From Branchiostoma belcheri (lineage: Eukaryota > Chordata > Leptocardii > Amphioxiformes > Branchiostomatidae): 64,000 nucleotides of DNA. The stretch is taken from NCBI RefSeq assembly GCF_001625305.1, contig NW_017804587.1, positions 449,045-513,044 of the forward strand, given 5' to 3'. A program made the position numbers and the translations under genes. Positions 11,380 through 41,800 of this stretch are shown here, piece after piece. The number at the start of each line of letters is the position of its first letter. The stretch's first letter is position 1. Below the pieces are notes generated by a model that saw only the letters and a program-made list of their open reading frames with translations, had not been told where the DNA came from and searched no databases.

Positions 11380-11633
11380 TATGTGCATTTACCTTTTTCC
11401 ATGTAACTTGAAGTTCATAAAAATGAAAAGAAACAAGCACACCTGAAGTTCTTGTTGCTGCCATACTCTCTCAGCTGCCACGCCTTCATAATGTAAGGTC
11501 TTCTCTGACTGGTGGAGAAATTCCTGCATCCTTGGTTTCCTAGGTAACAGCATCTTCCAAGAAAAGTGGGCTCTCTTTGGATGAGAAGCGTCATGCAAGA
11601 CCCACAGACGCGTCCGAATTTCGGCATAAACAT
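4525..11633 (-). CDS. RTN4IP1: RTN4IP1, mitochondrial NAD(P)H oxidoreductase (3' end missing)
   Basis: Zinc-free medium-chain reductase of mitochondria, known in vertebrates as reticulon-4-interacting protein 1/OPA10, linked to CoQ synthesis. Seven exons in minus-strand order: 11633-11443, 10966-10866, 10530-10367, 7507-7439, 6254-6130, 5260-5212, 4661-4525. All junctions are GT-AG with matching phase. Signs: an N-terminal Arg/Ser-rich presequence ending near [63 protein letters not shown], and the dinucleotide-binding GGSGGVG near residue 222. About 278 residues are encoded; the human protein is 396, so roughly 120 C-terminal residues are not in the window. The start could be 11633 (A at -3), 11627 or 11594. 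The gene is head to head with QRSL1. Confidence 0.93.
4684..4996 (+). repeat. minisatellite, about 40-bp unit, with embedded (TG)n
   Basis: Four to five imperfect units carry the motif CACCAAGGACAGGTATGTTTGCCTGTGTGGATGG. A (TG)n run occupies about 4763-4804. It lies in RTN4IP1 intron sequence just upstream of exon 7. Open frames here are repeat artefacts. Confidence 0.8.
6887..7248 (-). mobile_element. MITE with GGCCACACC terminal inverted repeats, copy 2
   Basis: The terminal repeats begin GGCCACACCAATTTAATTTC and are flanked by the duplication TAA (6884-6886, 7249-7251). The interior matches copies at 943 and 30334 in opposite orientation. It lies in an RTN4IP1 intron. Confidence 0.85.
7884..9115 (+). 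repeat. diverged direct duplication in an RTN4IP1 intron
   Basis: Copies at about 7884-8310 and 8637-9115 share GAAAGTGTTTCCAAATTGCA, GAAATTTTGACT, AAGTATTTCTACCA and the TTGGTTTTCCCAACA block. A third, inverted fragment sits at about 17094-17170 inside another transposon, so the unit is a dispersed repeat. No coding potential is seen. Confidence 0.65.
9879..10076 (+). repeat. (ATTC)n microsatellite, about 50 units
   Basis: A nearly pure tetranucleotide run of about 200 bp in an RTN4IP1 intron. Its SFIH-repeat open frame is not a gene. Confidence 0.97.
10172..10300 (+). repeat. fragment of a GTGCAC-rich dispersed repeat
   Basis: It contains GTGCTCTGGTGTACTAGAAA and AGCTCCAATTTTGGGTGCAG. Related text occurs at about 25255-25325 and in a longer form at 47255-47557. 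Confidence 0.45.
10758..10800 (-). repeat. single arm of the ATCCAGTTGC foldback family
   Basis: AAAATCATATCCAGTTGCTT followed by AAGTAACTGCTTTTTGGCGT matches one arm of the hairpins at 25654, 31696 and 39503. The partner arm is absent. Confidence 0.7.
11137..11392 (+). repeat. compound (TG)n microsatellite
   Basis: TG/CG-rich simple repeat in RTN4IP1 intron 1. The open frames of 96-200 codons across it on both strands are artefacts. Confidence 0.95.
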
Positions 11634-12130
11634 GTTTTCTGTAGTTATTCCAAATTTCTGTTATCTTTTTATGAACATCAATGAACGAGTAAGAACTATA
11701 CTTTTCGAGAGGCCCCTAAAATTAACGAGAAATACGGAAAATACTTGTTTTGGACTTTCATAACATGTGTAAGCCAGAAGGTCATCTCCTGTAATGACCC
11801 CTCACCTTTGACCTTTCGTGTAGAACAGTTCAAAATCTGAAAGGGTAAGAAGTATGAAAAGAAATATACTTAAAATTCAAACACAGGCAAAGTATAGAGT
11901 TCAAATCTATCAAAATATCATTAAAAATTTTAAATGTATGTTTATATCAAATTCATATCTTTATTACGACGTAAAATATGTTTTAGACCTAAGATGTAAA
12001 ATATACACCCCTAAAACAACAGTGGACCATCTCGTGCACATGTGCAGGTCCAAGTGTTATGGAGCAGGGATACGTGAATGTGTCCTTGACTCCTTTCACA
12101 AGTTTTGCCGCATAGTGGAACTTTTCTAGC
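11634..12130. promoter_or_regulatory. RTN4IP1/QRSL1 head-to-head intergenic region
   Basis: Fewer than 500 bases separate the two divergent start codons, so a shared bidirectional promoter is inferred. No TATA box is evident. The same head-to-head arrangement is known for the human pair at 6q21. Both products are mitochondrial, so co-expression would make sense. Confidence 0.6.
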
Positions 12131-32048
<19,918 letters not shown>

Positions 32049-33097
32049 ATTTTAATAAAGTAGTATAAGACTTTCTTCAAGATATGTCTGAAACAGTGAA
32101 CAGGTGACACTAACTGCTGCCAAGTGGCTCGAGCAGCAAGTCAACTTCCCTCACCCACAACTACCGGATCCTTAAAAAATATCTTAATAAATTAGTGTAA
32201 ACTTTTGAGTTGTAAGGTTTCACACCTTCAAGTGTCAGATCCTTCAGAGAAGTTAATAAATTAGACAAGTATTAAACTTTTAAGTGGTAAAAGTTTCTTA
32301 GAGATATATCTGAGATATTATAAAATTATAAAGGGTGGTACCAAGTGGCTGGAGCAGCAAGCCAACTTCTCACACCTTCAATTTTGACTCTGTCCATTCG
32401 TTGTGACCACTTTTTATTGATAATTTTTCCCATTGACAGGAGCAAAAATCCTGTCCATACTAGTGACCACCTGTTCTTTTGATAATAATAATGTACTGTT
32501 CTTGGTGACAAATGTGCAGTGCTATCTCATATTAAGTTGTCATTGGCACACCAAATCAGTGTGTGTCATCAATGTTCTTAAAAAAGTTCTATATTATAAT
32601 TCCATCGTGCCTGTTCTTATAGATCAGATTTTATCAGTCCCGAGTTGGGCAGTTTTGATTGTAAGACGAGTACAAACGTTTCTTTATGCTGACATTACAA
32701 GGAAACACACCCCTACAACCTTTTTACCCCTCAGTCCCAAATGCCTGTTTGGGGCCCCGTCTAGTACAGGCGTCTCGTTAATCAGTTCTAGTAATAAAAG
32801 CCGGCACCAAAGTGAGACGGGGTGAATTATTCTGTCGGACCTTTCAACCGACTTCTCATCCCAGTCTCTGAGTACCCAACTGGCGTTCCGCCAAGCCGGC
32901 ACAATATTCCAGCACCGTGGACTTTGCAAATGATAAACTGTTTGCAACCCCAAAATTGACTCGCCAAATTCCTTGACAGACCTGCGGTCTTGGTCGGGAT
33001 TATTGGCCAGAGGTCTGGTGGAAAATATGCAGAGTTTGATGAGATTCATGTATGCAGAGCTTAGGTGGGACAAGTTGTTTGATGTAAAATAATGACC

Positions 33098-33150
33098 TGG
33101 CCACGGTGCCTGCGAAGCTGGTGCGAAATGCCAAAGGGTGGTTTTAACAG
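33098..33150 (+). repeat. GCTGGTGTGTTA short interspersed repeat, copy 4
   Basis: GGTGCCTGCGAAGCTGGTGC then AAAGGGTGGTT; truncated member. Confidence 0.6.
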
Positions 33151-33825
33151 TTGACCAACAGTTACACTGAGCTGCATATCTGCTTCATGATCAATCAGTT
33201 GCAAGTTTGGAACATGGTAGCTGAAATCAAATCTAAAGGTTTATGTGTAATGTTATTTCCAGTTATGTCTTCTGGAATAGTGTGATTGAGTCAAGGCCTC
33301 TTGAAAACAGATGATTTATTAGGGGGTTCTTGTGACCTTTTATTTAGTTGATCTGTTGTGTCATAAAGCCAAAGGGTGGCATATGGACCCTCTCTGGTGA
33401 ATGGATGCTTGGCCAATTTGATCCTGTCTTTTGCCACCCTAGGATCTGATTGGAGATTAGGAAATTAGCAACAGTGCACAAGTTGACCATGTATACATCT
33501 GTCTAGCATTGATAACAATTTTCATAGCTGACATGAACAAATATACACAAAGAAGCATACAGAACCTAGCCTAGCATCAGGCTATGGTACTTTGGTAGTC
33601 TGGCAGGAAGCTTGGCAAGGAGAAATTATCTGTTTGTCTGCCATGTGCAAATATTGTGAACACACTGCCATTGAACCGGAGGGCTCATTAGGGCAGGGCT
33701 GTCACAAGTGCAAAGTTTCTGGAAGTTGAGAGAGGCGAGTGTGTAAATAGTACATGGACCTCATTAAAGTCTGGGTCACTACCCACAGACTCTCTCCTCA
33801 GACTCTGTTAAGGCATTAATTTTCC

Positions 33826-33932
33826 TAGCCTGGGTACCATCCTACTTGTATGCCGGGGCTCCCACAGTCGCTTCCCTAAGAAGGAAGCGACTGTGGGAGC
33901 CCCGGCATACAAGTAGGATGGTACCCAGGCTA
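33826..33932. repeat. TAGCCTGG-tipped perfect hairpin, 50-bp arms
   Basis: Two arms of 50 bases are exact reverse complements with a 7-base loop (CTAAGAA). The tips are TAGCCTGGGTACCA and TGGTACCCAGGCTA. Hairpins at 54979-55064 and 57119-57229 share the tips but not the stems. Confidence 0.95.
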
Positions 33933-36915
33933 TGATTTTCCATTATTGATCATCATTTTTGCCTCCAAGAAGCAACAATTTACATTGGTATGGTTACTCT
34001 CCAAGCAGAGGTTTGGGGTGTGTCCTATTTTAGGCTTTTTTTTATTAAAAGATACTGGTGCAAAAAAGGAAGCCTGATAAAAAAACCTAAAAACACACAA
34101 AAATTAAGCCAAAACCCAAACCTCTGCTTTGGAGAGTAGGTATGGTAGCTCTAGTGATAACCTAACTGGGAGGCCTGACGTCTATGCTCGTAGAATAGAA
34201 TACATAATATACTCCAAGCACGTACAGGTGCAGTTGAAAAGGGTGAAGAGCTCAAACGAACAGTGACCACTGAAGGTCAGACTTTATTGGGAAGGTGAAA
34301 ACAGCAACATCCCTCCTCCATGTCTACACTTACAGCCTCTCATTGGCTGCTGCTTGGACCAGTGCCATGAAACTGAAACCTTTACTGGAGTTTATGGGTC
34401 TCCCCTCTGAGGCAGCCTTTTGGCACCAAATTTCTTGGTTAGGCCTCAGCAAGTAAATTTTGTGGATAACATCCAGGTGCAATGATTTCCACCTGATTTA
34501 AAAAAGAAATTTTTTTGTTCCCCTCTGGCGATCAACATAATTACCTGCACTCTCTCTCCCATGCATACAAGGAAAACAAAGTGATGGGCTTGGTAGATAA
34601 TTTATTCAGATGAGAACTGATCAAAAACCAGTGGTGGGTGGGAGGGGAAAAACACGTGTACACAACACAGAAGTTGGAATGCGAATGGCTGATCCCCTGC
34701 CGAGGTCGGAGGTCATGCGTCAATTATCTGATTTGACCCCCGGCCAAATCAACTCGATATATTATGAGTGTAGTGTAGACTGTAGAGACACTAGTTTTTC
34801 CAGACACTATGATTTCATTCTCTGTATGCCATATAGCAATGCTCCATTTTTCACCTCAAAGTTTCTCAATTCCATATTGTGGAAAGGGAAGGAAGATCAT
34901 CCTTTGCAATTCTACCAGTCTGAGAACTCTAGTAACTAGGGAGAATAATTTGCCAAAGAAGTTTGCATTACAAATTTGCCTTAATAGATGCAATGTTACC
35001 CTTACTGCTACTTACTCCCCTTTTGCTTAATTCTACTATCCATAACCCCTTAGAAAGGCCTGCTTGAGGCTATTCTATATAGCATATGCCCCTGCTCCCC
35101 TGCATTTCCCTCATAGTCATACTCCACTTTTCGAGAGAAAAAACAACTGTAACACATATCAACACAATTCACGCATGTCATTCTGTAGCAGGAAATTTGT
35201 CTTATCACTGCTCATTAATTCGGAGGCTGTGACTTCAATTTTATCTCTTCCTTCCTGCTCGCCCCAGGAAACTGGGAAAGCTGCCAGCACCAGATACTAG
35301 ATAGAGCCGTCCCTGTCGGAACTATCAGTTTGCAGAGGCTGTCACCTCATCAGCACTGTGGTATCAGCTACCAGAATGTTCATCTGAAGAATGATATCAT
35401 CTGCACACCCAAAAACTCCTATCACTTTTGAAAAATACATATCATTATGCAAAGGGAAATTTACATTTAATCACAAAATCTGAAGCTTAATGTAGTATGT
35501 TATGTCAATTTATGGGTGACATTTGAAGAGCCTTGACTCTCATACGACTGATGAAGAAAATGATAGCTCATTTTGTGATAGGATGTCTCGTGACGTGCCT
35601 TGTCGCACTCTTTCATCAATAGCTTTATGACCACCATGACATGTTCTTTGACTTTGACAGTTTTTTGGGATGCGAAGTATACCCGCTATGGTGTTTGGAG
35701 CAAAATTACTCATGATTTGGCCATAATGATATTATATTAAGTCTCAAACCACCTTATTTTGATAACTCTAAAATGAAAATAGTTTTCTTGCTGGTAGTGA
35801 AAATGCATATAAAAATGTCGTTTATTTTGGGCAAGTGAAAAGTTGGTTCGGGCAAGTGGAGATGTCCATGTACTTGCCCAATAGGGCAAGTGGATTTTTG
35901 AAAACTTGTCCACCCCTTGTTTGTGGTAGCTTTCCAAATGAGATCTTAGTTTGGTACTCCTTAGGGCAGACTGCGTTATCTCAATTTTATGGGGAACATT
36001 CTGCATACTTAAATCTCATGCTAGACTGTGAAAAATGTATTCAGCACTTTTCTAAAGGTTGATTACTGACATGATATTTCACAAAAGGCTTCCAATCACA
36101 TGTAAATTGCTCCTTGCTTTGCAGGGCTATTAGGTTGTGTCTATTTCATGGATGACATTCAGTCATGATACAGTGAAAAAAGCATGCGGCACATTTTAAT
36201 GTTTTATTACTGGCAAGTTTTATTTATAGTACAGTAGTTTAACAAAGTGCTCCCAATGACATCTTGATTTGCAGCAGCAGCATCCATTCTGCACAAAGTC
36301 AATTTTATGGATGACATTCTGCCGACTCCGAGCCTCATCGTTCAACAGTTCTATTACTGATATGACAGTTTCCTTGCTTGAGGGCAGGCTCAGAAATGCC
36401 GTGAAATCTTGATTTGTGGCAACTTGCTGCCGGGATGGGTTCACTTTATTATTGCCCATCTGTTGAAAGGGCAAAGGTTGACTTTGCTCAGGGAAGTCTG
36501 CCAAAATCGATGTGTCTGTATGCAGTCTATGGTAAATCAACTTTATGTTGCCTCAGAAATGTGATAAATGTACCAAACGTGGGCAACCTGCTTCTAAACT
36601 CAGATATCTAACTCATTAATGCATTGACAAGTACTTTAATATATGGCATAATACGGAAACTCAAGATTTTCTCATCCACAATGTTAGACTTCATCCTGAA
36701 GTTCTCTTACCTTTTATGTCTTAATTTGTGTGACTGTCAAAAGTATGATTCTCTGCGTGATGATGTATATCTCTCCAAGCAGAGTTTTTGCTAATTTTTT
36801 GCAGCCTATTCTACCATGCTATGCCTAACTAGTAAGCCCTGATTTTTTTTCTCCTTCCTCTCACTTGACCACAAAAAAAGACACCATCACAAACAAGACT
36901 GTGGGAAACGGAACT

Positions 36916-38817
36916 TTTATTGCAAGATACACATGATAAATTTTACACAAGCAAAATGTTGTCCACTCATTAACCACAAAAGATTACAAACACACAGAAA
37001 ATCAACCCCCGAGCAGATGATTTAGAGAAACAAGACTTCTAAATACCTGCATCAACTGTAGCCTGGTTAGCAGGCTTGTTGGGAAACTTTCACAACAGAT
37101 TACAAGAGTCAAACACCTCATAGGCTGATATGGGTACAGGTGTCTTAATATCCAGGTTATATTTTCTCAATTTTTGGCTTTAGTAATTTTTAGGTTAGTC
37201 CAAATCATCTACTTGAGGGGCTAGTGTTGACTTTCTCTGCAGCTACTAGGTGCAAAACAACGTGAAACTTTTGACATGTACTTGTCATATATCAATCTGC
37301 CAAATTCCTCTCATTCTGTATGAAACTAGAAGCTATGTTAGCAAAAATCAAGGCTGGGACCAAGGCTTTCCTAACCGTCACCAAATCAAGTTAGTCATGC
37401 ACCTCCATCGCCCAGCCTGTCACATGATAGCAAGTTGCTTGCAAAAATAGCTTTTTTTTCTTTACCATCTCGCATCTCTATCGCCATGGAAACCAGGGCT
37501 TTTGCATCAGTTCTAATCTCGGTGTTCCTTTTACTTTTTTGAGCACTCAATGTTGGTCACAGCCTATCACAGACCACAATTTTGTAATGACCAATCACAG
37601 CTTGGCTTCAACAGTGAATCAGAATCCTTGCTTCAGCAACCAATGAAAGCATAGCTTCAGCAACCAATAAAATTCTGGCTCCAATAACCAATCAAGCATC
37701 TTGGTGTTGGATGGCTCTAACACTGAAGAGTCAAAAAGGTCCGCTTTTAAGTGATTCTAAGCTACAAAAGGCCCTGTTTTCCATGGAAATTGATGCATCT
37801 TTGTTTTATTAGCAAGCAGTGGCTATCTAGGCATCCATAGGCACATCATTCCCCAGGTAAAATCTTACCTCTAAAGATAAAATGTCTTCAACAACAATAA
37901 AACATTCACATCAACACGGCTATGGAAATACAGCTGTTGGCTGAACCGAGGAACATCTTAATCATCCAATCCACTGAACAAACTAAGAGATGAGAGTAAC
38001 TGCTAGAAGTACAGGATAACAAAACCACCAATGAAACAATAATTACAGTGTTAGAGCAATGAAAGGTGCTCCATTGTCACAGATATGGCCTAAAACGTTA
38101 AGTACACTGCCAATATATATCACCACATTATTTTAATAGGTAATTCTTTGTTATCAACTTAAAACACTCATTGGAATGCAAATCTGTTGTAAGCCATGAG
38201 AATGTAACTGATGGAATGGTGCTGTATTTGTCCTGAAACTAAAATGCTGACAGAACACAGTACAGGGTCATCATGGAATTTTGTTTTCATATCTGTCCTA
38301 GAATCTGCAATGGCCAATGCAAGATAACAAAACTGCCAAGTGAATCAACATCCTGGCTCTGTTAAAGCAGTGAAAAGTTCTGGTTTTCTGGTTGTGGCAA
38401 GTTGTGGCTACCCTTTGCTAGGTTGCAGTGACCGTGGTGTGTGAAAAGTTCAACTGTTGTGGTGGGCTTGTGGAAAGTTACTGTTACTGAGTTGCAGGTG
38501 GTTTGTGGAAAGTTGCAGCTGCCTCGTTGCTAGGTTGCAGGTGTTCTGTGGAAAGTAGCGACTGTCTGGTTGCTAGGTTGCAGAACGCAGGTGGTTTATG
38601 GAAAGTTGTGGCTGTCTTGTTGCTAGGTAAAGTTGCAGTTGCTAGGTTGCAGGTGGTTGATGAAAGCTAGGTTGCAGCAGTCCGGTTGCTATAGTGCAGG
38701 TGGTTTGGAGAAAGTTGCAGCTGACTGGTTGCAGGTGGTTTGTGGAAAGTTGCAGCTGGCTGGCTGCTAAGTTGCAGGTGGTTTGTGGAATGGTTGTGCT
38801 CCGGTGACATCTTTGGC
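36916..38817 (-). other. presumptive 3'UTR of the CD24/CD52-like gene
   Basis: Downstream of the stop at 38818, the first clear minus-strand AATAAA is at 36916-36921, implying a 1.9-kb 3'UTR on a 228-base coding region. It includes a minisatellite (38483-38790). The long-3'UTR/short-CDS layout resembles vertebrate CD24 mRNA. The end point is inferred. Confidence 0.45.
38483..38790 (+). repeat. minisatellite, GTTGCAGGTGGTTTGTGGAA units
   Basis: Imperfect units of about 30-40 bp with GTTGCAGGTGGTTTGTGGAA and AGTTGCAGCTG, at least seven copies. It lies just 3' of the CD24/CD52-like stop codon, so it would be transcribed in its 3'UTR. Confidence 0.8.
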
Positions 38818-41800
38818 TTAGGATAGCATGGCAGCAACAGCAGTTACCACAGCAACAGTTACCAGGCTACAAGAGAAAAGCAAAAACAAGTTGTTGATTT
38901 GGCTCGTACTGTTACAGGAATGCTAGTGGACAGTCATTTATGTGAGGAAACGAGGACACAATGAATTTTGTGTGTCATTGATCTAAATGCAAAGCTGGCG
39001 TGTTATGCCGAAGGGTGGTTACACCGGCAATACAGGTGCAGAAGACAACTGACAACTATTGTTTGCAACAAACTTTGGTAGACTGCAATTCATGTGTTGA
39101 ATGTAGGCCAAAACGTTGCATTGTGTTAGAAACTTGTTAGAACACTTTCCTCCTTGCGTGGGGCTAGTTAAGACTTCAAAGGGAAGATTACGTAATCAGT
39201 GACTGTAAAATCAGTTTGGCCCAAATAATCGAATCAGCCGGAAAGGGGAACTGTTTTCAGACATGAGTTCAGTTTTCAGGTATGCAAATTAACCTAATTT
39301 TGCAGGTCACTGATTGAATACAAAACAATTTCTATCCTTCATCACATGCATAATCCTTTGATTACAACTGTAAAGCCCCTATTTCACCCATCAAAAGCAC
39401 CTGTCTAGTACAAGTAGGTTTAAAAACTTTCTTTGACCCCCTCCCGCCTTCTAAAGATGTACTTTTAATATTTGCCTACATGTGTCATAGAACTACTATG
39501 TATATCCCAAAAAACAGTTACTCAAGCAACTGGATATGATTTTGAAAACGTTTTGACGTTTTCAAAATCATATCCAGTTGCTTGAGTAACTGTTTTTTGG
39601 CATATCGTATTACCTGGATGTCTAACCTTCATCGACGTACTATGTATATCATCTTACTTTCTGATAGCAGTTGTTGCATGTGTAGGAAAATGTGTCTCGG
39701 AAAACTAAGCTATCATTCCTCCTTACATCTATTCTTCTTGTGAAAATTTACCCGAGGTGCAGATGAAGAATGTAACCTCAAACATTTTTCCACCAGGTTA
39801 CATACACGTACATGTGCCACTTTCAAGAATAGTGCATTTGAGAGATCTCTAGTGCAGCAACCCTACATATGCAGTTTAGAATTAGATAGTGCATTTTACT
39901 TGCTAAAGTTGGATACTAGCAGTTCTGTTGAGATTCATTTCCTCATTATGTTGTTGGACATTACATTTGAACATAAGGCTGTTCCTACCTGGAGACTGTG
40001 GCTGTCGTTCCACTAGGAGAGGGTGTGGTGGTCATGTTGCCAGGCGCTGAGGTAACCTGTCCAGAGAGAAACAAAAATTTGGTTACCTCTGGTCAAATTT
40101 CATCCTAGAAGCATCAAAAATGTAATTACACAGTGACCTAACCTACTAAAGGCACAAGGTATGTCTTCAAGAGGGCAGCTGTTGCCTTCCTATAGAAGGA
40201 GCATTGTCACCCTGCCTGTTGTTGGATATTGATTCTGTTTTGTCTGTTTGGTCTAAGGATTTTGACCAGCTGTACATGGAACACCGAAAAACGAGGCGCT
40301 AAGAGCACTCTAACACATTCTCTGTAGAAGGATGTGCAAACAGCGAGACAAAATCTTACAGTCGGTTTGCGACCAAGAACCGGGTACGGGAAACTTGTTG
40401 AACATTGCACTGTGTAAATTTGCGATACATGAACCTGCTAGAAGAAGCCGACCCTGTGTTGTTAGTGTTCCACAAAAGTGTGATAAGTATACTCTCCAAC
40501 TAGAGGTTAGGCTTGTTTTGGATGTTTTTTAATCTAAATTTTAATTTTTATTGGCTCAAAGCCTGAAATGCTCTTCAACATGCCCAATCTCTAGTATGCT
40601 ATTAGACATGGTTCAACTCTTGTCCAGACAAGCTTTCTGAAGTACATGTATCAGAAAAGATGAAAATGGTGATCTCTTACTCTAGAAGCTCAAAAAATGC
40701 AAAACATGCAGCTTGCTAAATGTCACCAATCCAAAGGCCCTTGCTTTTGAAACCCAAGGCAGGGCCCTGGGAAAACTGAGATGAACTCCTGAGATTAGGA
40801 GTGACCCTTACAGATGAGATATTACCTCCAGAGAAAGGGAGGTTCTCCCCCACCTTTGTATAAACCCTGCACAGATCAGTGGTTGCCAGGACCCTGTGTT
40901 ATCAGGTTTGTGTTCCCACATTGTTGGCAGACACCTCAGAAATGTCAGACCACTCCACAAGGTAACCCTAGACGCCCACCAACATAAACTGGTTAAAACC
41001 GTTGAGAGGATTACGGTATGGCGTTCGACACACTAGTTGGCTTGAACGTTTTATCTTCTTGTAAAGTGCAGTCCTAGGTGAACTGTTTATCACAGATGGT
41101 CAAAGTTGAGACCAAGAAATCAATTTAAAACATGCTATGTGCACTGATGCCCCTACATTCTGACACAGGGTTAGGATTGTTGGAACACAGGTTAGAGTTG
41201 TCCAATGATAGGGTGTTGGAACAGAAAGGTGTAACCCTCTATAACACTTGTTGGATAACAGTATTTGACACAAGGAATGTTCATGAAAAGCTAACATTTT
41301 GACGGTGCTAAGAGCTACCAAGGTAGCAATTTTAACACTTATGACTGGACCTAATACCAATGTTTAAAGCCATTTCCATATATAGCAAGAATGTAATAGT
41401 AGTGATTACAATTTAAAACTGGTCAGACTGCTCTTGACTCAGATGAACTACATATCAAAACTTTCCAAAATGACCACTCCTAGTCTACCTAAACTCTAGG
41501 GTGGATGCCAACACTTTAAGGAACTGGTCACACCTGGACCAAAATCTGATTCTAACTTTGGGTGTTTCCACAGACATTATAATCACGTCATGTAGAAAAG
41601 CTTGAAGGTCACTTTGTTTGACCCCTGGACAAAGTCGTCTCAGAATGGGCATAAACCAATCTACTCCTACATCAAGACTCAGTTCTTCAATATTATTGAG
41701 CAGAAGCAGAACAGTTGATTTTTTTTTCACATTACCGACACACCTACAGTCCTACATGTAATGAGACATTGTGCATTAATAGGCAAGCAGGCAATAAGTA

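Larger units (their letters stand above)
32049..36915. other. QRSL1 3' flank, gene-poor
   Basis: After the duplicated QRSL1 3' ends there is no gene that can be supported. Contents: an unrecognised 129-codon minus frame (32684-33073), the short interspersed repeat at 33098, a perfect long hairpin (33826-33932), a dispersed CTACTATCCATAACCCCTTA repeat near 35030 related to text at 17965, and a GGGCAAGTGG-rich stretch near 35825-35925. Confidence 0.5.

Noticed and set aside
10862..11464. Frames of 96-200 codons rich in His/Thr or Cys/Val
   Set aside because: They are translations of a TG/CA microsatellite. Only the short segment 10866-10966 is a real RTN4IP1 exon.
32684..33073. 129-codon minus-strand frame
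   Set aside because: No domain recognised, no splice context and no similarity I can name. It may be transposon debris, but evidence is insufficient.
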